From positions 1 to 64,000 of the forward strand of contig QFPM01000009.1 of NCBI GenBank assembly GCA_003248655.1: DNA of 64,000 bases, written 5' to 3'. The position numbers and the translations under genes are program-made. Every line of letters begins with the position of its first letter. Position 1 is the first letter of the stretch. Shown here piece by piece: positions 57,431-64,000 of the stretch. Source of the DNA: Microbacterium sp. (lineage in GTDB: Bacteria > Actinomycetota > Actinomycetes > Actinomycetales > Microbacteriaceae). Below the pieces are notes generated by a model, which was given only the letters and a program-made list of their open reading frames with translations, had not been told where the DNA came from and did no database searches.

Positions 57431-58936
57431 TCATGTGCGGTCGGCCTGATCGGCGACCCCTCCGCGGGCCTGTGCGGTGGATGCCGGCGCGACGGGCGAG
57501 GCCGCCCGAGCGCCGACGGCCGCCGACCCCGGGCAGCCTGGCTCCCCGGCATCCGCCGACTCCGGGGAGCCCGGCCCGCCGGCATCCGCGGGCGGCGTTT
57601 CGGGCGCGTCCGCGTACTCGGCGGAGAGGATCCGGTACGACTTCGTCGTGAAGGCGAGGAGCGCGAAGGCGATCATGATGATGCCGGAGAACAGGAAGAC
57701 GAGGGCGATGCCGCGCGCCTGACCCTCGCCGAGCAGCCAGCCCCAGGCATCGTGCCCGGCATCGGATTCCATGTAGGGGATGATCCAGAACTCGGCGATC
57801 GGTGCGATCAGGAACGCCGTGATCGGTGCGGCGCCGGCTTCGAAGGTCGCCGCCGCGCCGAACACGCGCCCCTGCGACTCGAACGGCACGACCTTCTGGA
57901 TGACGGTCTGCTCGGCCGCTTCGACCGGCGGGATCAGCGTCATGTACGCCCAGATACCGACGACGTACAGCCAGGCCCACTCGCGCACGGTGAAGACCGC
58001 GCCGAGCAGCCCCATGAGCGCGACGAGGAGCAACATCGTGCGGATCGGGTTTCGGCCGAGTCCGCGCGCCGCGACGATGCCGCCGCCGATGAGGAAGCCC
58101 GTCGACGAGAGCGCAAGCACGGCGCCCCACCACTCGACCGGGAACAGCGTCAGACCGTACGGGTCCATGAGCGCCATGTAGACGCCGCCGATGAGGTTGT
58201 TGAAGGTCGCGAACAGGATGAGCGCGAACAGTCCCGGTACCGCACGGATGGCGGCAGCCGCCCCGCGCACATCCACGAACTTCGCGTCGGGCGCTGCCTC
58301 GGGCTCGTCTTCGGGCACGCGCAGGATCAGCAGGTGCACGAGCGCGGCGACGGTGAACACGAGGGCGATCGCGATCGACCACCCCATGCCGAGGAGGCCG
58401 ATCGCGAGCCCCGAGAAGATGCTCGTGACGAGGAAGGCGATGCCCTGCACCGTGCCGACCAGGCCGTTCGCGTTCGCATGCCGCTCGGTCGGGACGAGCA
58501 GGGTGACCGTCGTCGACAGCGCGATATTGCGGAGGTTCTCGACAACGGCGCCCGCGAGGATGATGCCCGTGAAGAGCCAGAACCACGGGCCGCCGAGATC
58601 GAGCAGGGTGCTCTCGGGGAACGCGAGATACAGCCCGCCCGCGGCCCCGAAGGCGATGACGGTGGCCACGGCCGAGAAGATCATCACGCGATGCTTGCGA
58701 TGTCGGTCGACGATCGTGCCGAAGATCATGCCGAAGACGGCCAGAAGCAGCATGTACGCGCCGCCGATGATGCCGGTCGCGAGCACCGATCGCGTCTCGA
58801 GGTACACCCAGAAGGTCAGCGCGAACCAGAGGAAGCTCGTCGTGATGTTCGCGACGGCGGTGTTGACGAGAAGGCCCAGGAACGTGCGCATGCCACCCTC
58901 GGGCACGGTGCGTGTGGTGTCGATGTTCTCGGTCAT
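57431..58936 (-). CDS. MFS transporter
   Basis: A 501-residue transporter with about 12 TM segments, for example ATGIIGGAYMLLLAVFGMIF, WFWLFTGIILAGAVVENLRN and GWSIAIALVFTVAALVHLLI. The MFS motif A region is GTIVDRHRKHRVM. The last 70 residues are a Pro/Ala/Gly-rich cytoplasmic tail with repeated DAGEPG-type words, longer than usual. Substrate unknown; the fold resembles efflux pumps of the Bcr/macrolide-MFS group. It converges on DUF6421. Confidence 0.9.
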   Translation of the reverse strand: MTENIDTTRTVPEGGMRTFLGLLVNTAVANITTSFLWFALTFWVYLETRSVLATGIIGGAYMLLLAVFGMIFGTIVDRHRKHRVMIFSAVATVIAFGAAGGLYLAFPESTLLDLGGPWFWLFTGIILAGAVVENLRNIALSTTVTLLVPTERHANANGLVGTVQGIAFLVTSIFSGLAIGLLGMGWSIAIALVFTVAALVHLLILRVPEDEPEAAPDAKFVDVRGAAAAIRAVPGLFALILFATFNNLIGGVYMALMDPYGLTLFPVEWWGAVLALSSTGFLIGGGIVAARGLGRNPIRTMLLLVALMGLLGAVFTVREWAWLYVVGIWAYMTLIPPVEAAEQTVIQKVVPFESQGRVFGAAATFEAGAAPITAFLIAPIAEFWIIPYMESDAGHDAWGWLLGEGQARGIALVFLFSGIIMIAFALLAFTTKSYRILSAEYADAPETPPADAGGPGSPESADAGEPGCPGSAAVGARAASPVAPASTAQARGGVADQADRT

Positions 58937-59002
58937 GCCGCGACCCTACCGGGGGCCTCCGACACGCACTACGGGGGTAGCCGCTGACCGCCCCCGGACC
59001 GG

Positions 59003-59803
59003 TCAGCGCGCGGTGCGTATCAGCAGCGCGCGCCCGACGAGCGGCACGGTCACGACCACGACGGCCGCGGCGAGCGCGGTGATGCCGATCGGCCTGCTCG
59101 GCAGGTCGCCCGAGAGCCGCGCGACCGCGAGCCAGACGAGTCCCCATCCGATCGCGAGGCCGGGCGCGATGCGCCACCGCGACCACGCCGCGAGCGTGAC
59201 GCCGATCGCCGCGACCGCGACGAGCACGAGGATGCCGACGGCATCCGCCGCACCCTCCCACGACTCCGGCACGGTCACCGTCAGCGCTGCCCCGAGGTTC
59301 GCGACCGTCGCAAGGGTCGCCCACCCGAGGTGCAGCCCCGTCGTCCCGTCGATCAGGATGCCGTCCACCCACCCGGTGCCGGGCTCGCGCGTGTGCACGA
59401 CCTTCACATACGTCGCGCACAGCGCGGCGAGCGGCACGACGAGCACGACCATCGTCGCCCAGACTCCCGCGAACTGCACCGTGACGAGCCATCCACCGTT
59501 CAGCACCATCGTGAGGGCGATCCACCAGCCGAGCGCACGCTGGCGGGGCCGCTCACGCTGCGCGGGCAGCGCCTGCCAGATCGTGTAGGCCAGCAGGCCC
59601 AGGTAGATCGCCGACCAGATGCTGAAGGCGCCCGTCGCGGGGGTGAGGTACGAGGCGTCGGGATCGAAGGCGCCGCCCACGGCATCCTGGATCGGCGTGC
59701 CGCCGAAGGCGCCGATGCCGACCATGTCGCCGATGATCATGAAGCAGAAGGCGGAGATGACCGCGACCTGCCGCAGCAGATCGCGGGAGCGTGTCGTGGC
59801 CAT
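59003..59803 (-). CDS. TspO/MBR-like tryptophan-rich membrane protein
   Basis: A 266-residue membrane protein with about seven TM segments. The signature is ATGAFSIWSAIYLGLLAYTIWQALP, the Trp-rich start of TspO/tryptophan-rich sensory proteins. NGGWLVTVQFAGVWATMVVLVVP and GWATLATVANLGAAL continue the pattern. Typical TspO proteins are 160 residues with five TM segments; this is a longer variant. It may bind tetrapyrrole or carotenoid ligands. It is divergent from the threonine aldolase gene by 40 nt. Confidence 0.82.
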   Translation of the reverse strand: MATTRSRDLLRQVAVISAFCFMIIGDMVGIGAFGGTPIQDAVGGAFDPDASYLTPATGAFSIWSAIYLGLLAYTIWQALPAQRERPRQRALGWWIALTMVLNGGWLVTVQFAGVWATMVVLVVPLAALCATYVKVVHTREPGTGWVDGILIDGTTGLHLGWATLATVANLGAALTVTVPESWEGAADAVGILVLVAVAAIGVTLAAWSRWRIAPGLAIGWGLVWLAVARLSGDLPSRPIGITALAAAVVVVTVPLVGRALLIRTAR

Positions 59804-59843
59804 GCCGAAAGACTAGGCGGGTCGGGGAACCTAGGCTGGAGCG

Positions 59844-60959
59844 GTGACAACCCTTCATGACACGAGCGTCCGCGGATTCGCGAGCGACAACTACTCCGGC
59901 GTGCACCCGGAGGTGCTCGCCGCGATCGCCGAAGCCAATGACGGGCACCAGATCGCCTACGGCGAGGATGCCTACACCGCCCGGCTTCAGGAGGTCTTCG
60001 CCGGCCATTTCGGCGACGGCGTCCAGGCCTTCCCCGTGTTCAACGGGACGGGCGCGAACGTCACGGCGCTGCAGTCGATGCTGCCCCGGTGGGGGGCCGT
60101 CATCGCGGCATCCACCGCCCACATCAACGTCGACGAGGGCGGCGCGCCCGAGCGCGTCGCGGGGATCAAGATCCTGACCGTGCCCACGGATGACGGAAAG
60201 CTCACGCCCGAACTCGTCGACCGCGAGGCGTGGGGCTGGGGCGACGAGCACCGCGCGCAGCCGCTGGTCGTGTCGATCACGCAGTCGACCGAGCTAGGCA
60301 CCCTCTACACACCCGGCGAGATCCGCGCACTCGCCGACCACGCGCACGAGCGGGGCATGCGCCTGCACCTCGACGGCGCGCGCATCTCGAACGCCGCCGC
60401 GGCCCTCGACCTGCCGCTGCGCGCCTTCACGACGGATGCCGGGGTGGACGTCCTGAGCTTCGGTGGCACGAAGAACGGTGCGCTGGGCGGCGAAGCCGTC
60501 GTCGTGCTCGACCCCGCGGCATCCGACGGTCTGCTGTTTCTGCGCAAGCTCAACATGCAGCTCGCCTCGAAGATGCGCTTCATCTCGGCTCAGCTGATCG
60601 CGCTGCTCGAAGGTGATCTGTACCTGCGGAACGCCGGGCACGCGAACGCGATGGCCGCGCGGCTGCGGGCGGGCATCGAGGCCGGGGTCGCCGACGGCAG
60701 GATCACGGGCGTCTCGTTCACCCAGCCGACGCAGTCGAACGGGGTGTTCGCGACCCTGCCGAGCAGCGTCGCAGACGAACTGCGCAAGGCATTCCGGTTC
60801 TATGACTGGGGCCCCGCTGGCTCGGAGGAGCGCGACAACGATGCGTCGAGCGTGGGCGGGGAGGATGCGGCGCGCAACGAAGTGCGCTGGATGTGCTCGT
60901 TCGACACCGCCGAAGAAGACGTCGACGCGTTCGTCGCGGAGCTCGCCCGGTTGACCTGA
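59844..60959 (+). CDS. ltaE: low-specificity L-threonine aldolase (PLP, beta-eliminating lyase family)
   Basis: A 371-residue fold-type I PLP enzyme that splits threonine/allo-threonine to glycine and acetaldehyde. The PLP lysine is Lys210 in SFGGTKNGALGGEAVV. RLHLDGARISNAAAAL supplies the Asp that binds the pyridine nitrogen. FPVFNGTGANVTAL holds the phosphate-binding loop. Starts with GTG at 59844. The annotation is to the LtaE family; the substrate preference is not proven by sequence. Confidence 0.9.
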   Translation: MTTLHDTSVRGFASDNYSGVHPEVLAAIAEANDGHQIAYGEDAYTARLQEVFAGHFGDGVQAFPVFNGTGANVTALQSMLPRWGAVIAASTAHINVDEGGAPERVAGIKILTVPTDDGKLTPELVDREAWGWGDEHRAQPLVVSITQSTELGTLYTPGEIRALADHAHERGMRLHLDGARISNAAAALDLPLRAFTTDAGVDVLSFGGTKNGALGGEAVVVLDPAASDGLLFLRKLNMQLASKMRFISAQLIALLEGDLYLRNAGHANAMAARLRAGIEAGVADGRITGVSFTQPTQSNGVFATLPSSVADELRKAFRFYDWGPAGSEERDNDASSVGGEDAARNEVRWMCSFDTAEEDVDAFVAELARLT

Positions 60960-61008
60960 TCGGCCCGCGCGGCGTACGCCGCGGTGCCGTGGCGGCTCAG
61001 CCGCACGG

Positions 61009-61058
61009 GCGTTGGGCGCCGGGGCGGCGCAGTCGCCCCGGCGTTGGGCGCCGGGGCG
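61009..61058. repeat. 18-bp direct repeat in the gap after ltaE
   Basis: GCGTTGGGCGCCGGGGCG occurs at 61009-61026 and 61041-61058. The 198-bp gap holds no gene; the region otherwise is GC-rich hairpins. Confidence 0.75.
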
Positions 61059-61157
61059 CCACAGTGGCATCAGGGGGCAACTCCTGCACCATCGTCCATG
61101 CGACTGGCACGCAATGCGGGCCAGAGTAGGCCCGCGCGGGGGCGGAGGGCCCGAGGC

Positions 61158-62444
61158 TCAGGCCTCGGTGGTCTCGTCGCCGGCGTCGGCGGCTTCCGCT
61201 CCGGCCTTGGCCGGTTCGGCGGCGCTGTCGATGACGGCCGCGGCCTCCGACTTGCCCCCGGCGCCCTCGGAGCGCATGAGCTCCTTGACCTCCGACATGA
61301 AGCTGGAGAGCTGCTGCTGCTGCCAGCGCAGCTGGCGCGTGCGATCTTCGGCGTCCCGGAGCACGCCCTGCGAGTGCTGGGTGACCGTGTCGATGATCTT
61401 CTGGGCCTTCGTGCTCGCGCGGTCGAGAATCTCGCGTGAGCGCAGCTTCGCGTCTGCCTCGTGCTGCTGCGACTGCGCGCGCATGAGCTTGTCGAAATCG
61501 TCGGCCTTCGCCGTGATGCGCTGCGCGTGATCAATGGATGCCGCGACCTGGTCGTTGGCATCCTGAGTGATCCGCTCGGCGTGCGCAACGGCCTGGTTGT
61601 GGAGCATCAGGAACTCCTGCTGCGCGTCGTCCTGACGGCGAGTCAGCGACTCCTCGAACTCGAGCGCCCGCATCCGCTGCTCGCGCACGGCCTCCTCGGC
61701 CTCGGCGCGCGCCTGCTCGAGCTCGCGCGAGACGAGAGCGCGAAGGGATGCCGCGCCCTTCTCCGCCTCGGTGCGGATCGTGGCGGCCTCTTGATCGGCC
61801 TGCGCGACCTTCTCCGCGGCGTGCGCGGCCTCGCGCTCGAGCTGCGCGGCGTGCGCGGTCAGCTCGGTCTCGATGCGCAGGCGCGCCTGCGCGGCATCGG
61901 AGTCAGCCTGCGAACGGATCGTCTCGGCGTCGGCCTGGGCCGACGCCCGCTGGGCGGCGATCTCTTCGCGCGCCGACTCCAACAGCCGGTCGGCCTGCAC
62001 GCTCGCGTTCTTGATGATGACGGATGCCTGCTCCTCAGCGACGCGCAACACCTCTTCGAAGCGCTCGCGGCCCTTCGACGACTCGTCGGCCGCGTTGACG
62101 AGCTCGTCCGACAGCGTCTGGACCTTGTCCTCCGCGTTCTCCGCGCGCGCCGTCTCGACCGCGAGGTCGGCCTGAAGCTTCGACACCGTGCTCTCGAGCT
62201 TCGTCACGTTCGAGGCGTGCGACTTCACCGTCGCGAGCGCGCGGCGGTACTTGTCCTTGAGCTGCGCGAGCTCTTCGGAACTACCCGACTGCTGCGCCGT
62301 GAGGGCCGCGATGGCCGCGTCGACCTCGGCCTTGTCGTACCCGCGGAAGGTCGTCGTGAACGAGCCGGATGCCGACGGGGCGGCAGCCATCAGCTCGTCG
62401 AACGGCGAGCCGGAGTTCTCGTCACGGGAGGGCGAATCAGACAC
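61158..62444 (-). CDS. DivIVA-like coiled-coil protein
   Basis: A 428-residue cytoplasmic protein. Residues 33-45 read FRGYDKAEVDAAI, the conserved membrane-binding start of DivIVA/Wag31 domains. From about 50 to 375 it is a nearly continuous coiled coil (Ala/Glu/Gln/Arg rich, heptads), including the region around residues 140-210 with ASVIIKNASVQADRLLESAR. The tail is Ala/Glu-rich. DivIVA-type proteins mark curved membrane and direct polar growth or division. GTG at 62444 is the start. An earlier frame to 62519 has no ribosome site. Confidence 0.85.
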   Translation of the reverse strand: MSDSPSRDENSGSPFDELMAAAPSASGSFTTTFRGYDKAEVDAAIAALTAQQSGSSEELAQLKDKYRRALATVKSHASNVTKLESTVSKLQADLAVETARAENAEDKVQTLSDELVNAADESSKGRERFEEVLRVAEEQASVIIKNASVQADRLLESAREEIAAQRASAQADAETIRSQADSDAAQARLRIETELTAHAAQLEREAAHAAEKVAQADQEAATIRTEAEKGAASLRALVSRELEQARAEAEEAVREQRMRALEFEESLTRRQDDAQQEFLMLHNQAVAHAERITQDANDQVAASIDHAQRITAKADDFDKLMRAQSQQHEADAKLRSREILDRASTKAQKIIDTVTQHSQGVLRDAEDRTRQLRWQQQQLSSFMSEVKELMRSEGAGGKSEAAAVIDSAAEPAKAGAEAADAGDETTEA

Positions 62445-62561
62445 GTGGGCTCCGCTTCGAAGCAGGCGCGAGGTGCGCCAGGGTGGGGGTTCGCGGCACG
62501 GGAAGGCCGACAGTGGCATCGTACCCGACAGGGGGCTGGCGCCCCAGTCCCGATTTCCGGG

Positions 62562-64000
62562 TCAAACCGGACTCGTCTCCGCGCCCGCGAGCCACGCGCG
62601 ATACGCGTCGAACGCGAACGGGCGACCCAGGAACGCCTCGACGAGGTCGGACGCGTCGCGGCTGCCGCCGGGCTCGAGGATCTCGCGCCGGTACCGGGTC
62701 GCGACCCCGGCATCCATCAGGTCGCCGCCGAAGGCCGACAGGAGGTCGCGCGCGATAACGAGGCTCCACTGGTACGTGTAGTAGCACGAGCCGTAGCCGG
62801 TGAGGTGGCCGAAGCCAGCGTAGGGATGCACGCCGCGCAGCGGCTGCACGGGCGAGGTCACCGAGTACCAGTGCTCGGTCGCCGCCTGCAGATCGGCAGG
62901 CCGGTCGACATGCAGGTGGTACGACACGTTCGCGTGCCCGAGCTGGCGCCGCACCTCGAGGGCGCGGCCGAAGCCGTCGGCGACCTTCATCCGCTCGACG
63001 AGGTCGGCGGGGATCGGCGCGCCGGTGGCGTCTGCCGTGAAGGATGCCAGCACCCCGGCATCCCACGCCCATTCCTCGAGCAGCTGGCTGGGTGCCTCGA
63101 CGAAGTCCCACTCGGTCGCGACCCCGGTGAAGCGCGCGATGCGCTGGTCGCCGCCGAGGATCGCGTGGACGAGGTGACCGAACTCGTGGAAGAAGGTGAC
63201 GACCTCGTCGTGCGTCATGAACCCGCGGGCGAAGTTGCACAGGAGCACCGATTCGGGGAGCACCCGGCCGGTGATTCCCGGAGCGAGGCCGAAGCATGCG
63301 GCGTGCGTGTACTTGCCCTCGCGCGGGTGCAGGTCGAGGTGGATGCGGCCCAGGCGCTCACCCGCGCGCACGACATCGTAGGAGTGCACGTCGGGATGCC
63401 AGGTGGGCGTATCGACGGGGACGTACTCGACGTCGAGCAGGCGGCCGGTGGTCTCGAGGAGCCCCGGGAGCACGCGGTCGAAGGTGAAGTACGAGCGCAC
63501 GAGCTGCGCGTCGACGTCATGCCGCTCACCGCGGAGGGCCGACAGCAGGTAGAAGAAGTCGGCGATCGTGACCTCGTCGGCGCCCGGGTCGTCCTGCTGA
63601 AGACGTTCGAGCAGCACCGGATACTCCGCCGCCGCGGCGGCGCTCGATGCCTCATCGAGCCGCGCGAGGAAGTCGGCGATGGCCCTGCCGCCGTGACCGG
63701 GGTCGGTGCTGCCGATCATGCGCGTCTCGGTCTCGAAGTCGGCCCAATCGCCGTAGCCGAGGAGCGCCGCACGCTCGGCGCGGACGGCGAGCAGCTCGGC
63801 GAGGATCGCCTCGTTCTCGGGCCACGCGAGGTCGTTGTATGCCGCGACAAGCGCCGTGCGCGTCGCCCGATCGGTGGCATATTCCCGAACCGGCATGAGG
63901 TCGGGATAGTCGGTCGTGAGCACGACGAGCCCGTCGTCGCCGACCGGATGCTCGTCGATGAAGTCCTGCGGAAGCCCGGCGAGCGACTCGGGCGCGACGC
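62562..64000 (-). CDS. M3-family metallopeptidase (peptidyl-dipeptidase Dcp type), 5' end outside window
   Basis: About 479 codons of an M3 peptidase are in the window; the N-terminal third lies past the right edge. The zinc motif is VTFFHEFGHLVHAI (HExxH), and the third ligand follows in FVEAPSQLLEEWAWD. The C-terminus carries the family words GVHPYAGFGHLTGYGSCYYTYQW and ARDLLSAFGG. Dcp removes C-terminal dipeptides in the cytoplasm. It ends 117 nt before the DivIVA-like gene. Confidence 0.92.
   Translation of the reverse strand, partial: VAPESLAGLPQDFIDEHPVGDDGLVVLTTDYPDLMPVREYATDRATRTALVAAYNDLAWPENEAILAELLAVRAERAALLGYGDWADFETETRMIGSTDPGHGGRAIADFLARLDEASSAAAAAEYPVLLERLQQDDPGADEVTIADFFYLLSALRGERHDVDAQLVRSYFTFDRVLPGLLETTGRLLDVEYVPVDTPTWHPDVHSYDVVRAGERLGRIHLDLHPREGKYTHAACFGLAPGITGRVLPESVLLCNFARGFMTHDEVVTFFHEFGHLVHAILGGDQRIARFTGVATEWDFVEAPSQLLEEWAWDAGVLASFTADATGAPIPADLVERMKVADGFGRALEVRRQLGHANVSYHLHVDRPADLQAATEHWYSVTSPVQPLRGVHPYAGFGHLTGYGSCYYTYQWSLVIARDLLSAFGGDLMDAGVATRYRREILEPGGSRDASDLVEAFLGRPFAFDAYRAWLAGAETSPV

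Overview
The window is high-GC, gene-dense DNA with many GTG starts, ATGA and TGATG gene overlaps, and a str operon plus rpoBC of actinobacterial type. Recurrent GGATGCC/GGCATCC words, a DUF6421 gene beside an Lrp regulator, and the FHA/MoxR/DUF58 cluster point to Microbacteriaceae, most likely Microbacterium. This is inference from the sequence alone. I found no rRNA, tRNA, CRISPR array or transposase gene.

Layout. (1) 1-11450, minus strand: a surface-protein region. A TasA/CalY-like protein (10672-11283) leads an operon with a second small exported protein, a RICIN-lectin protein, a LAxTG-anchored protein and a SipW-type signal peptidase. An Rv0909-like small protein and a giant secreted protein with at least 15 DUF11 repeats follow; the giant gene runs off the left edge. 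(2) 11517-16231, minus: the str operon, rpsL-rpsG-fusA-tuf, with promoter, terminator and palindromic repeats. (3) 16238-29556, minus: six tightly coupled genes, Ser/Thr kinase - giant Ig/cadherin-like protein - MoxR - DUF58 - transglutaminase-fold protein - FHA protein. The transglutaminase-fold protein lacks its catalytic Cys and His, and the kinase has no Thr in its activation loop. This is the best candidate for an undescribed envelope signalling system. (4) 29647-33228: small membrane proteins and lipoproteins of unknown function.

(5) 33478-40944, minus: rpoC and rpoB. A strong rpoB promoter sits back to back with a promoter for an oligopeptide ABC ATPase. (6) 41246-46670: peptide ABC transporter, with the fused two-domain ATPase on + and the permeases and binding protein convergent on -. 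(7) 46822-50463: spermidine-synthase-like protein, TPR protein, SprT-like metalloprotease, ComB-like phosphatase and an SRPBCC-like protein. (8) 50558-55323: an FtsX/LolE-type ABC exporter, a DUF3995 protein and a two-component system. Two direct copies of a palindromic repeat bracket this block. (9) 55479-64000: Lrp regulator divergent from DUF6421, MFS transporter, TspO-like protein, threonine aldolase, DivIVA-like coiled-coil protein and an M3 peptidase cut by the right edge.

Several families of intergenic palindromes (R1-R5 below) are scattered through the window. R1 is confined to the str and rpo operons, where it overlaps the stop codons of rpsG and rpoB.
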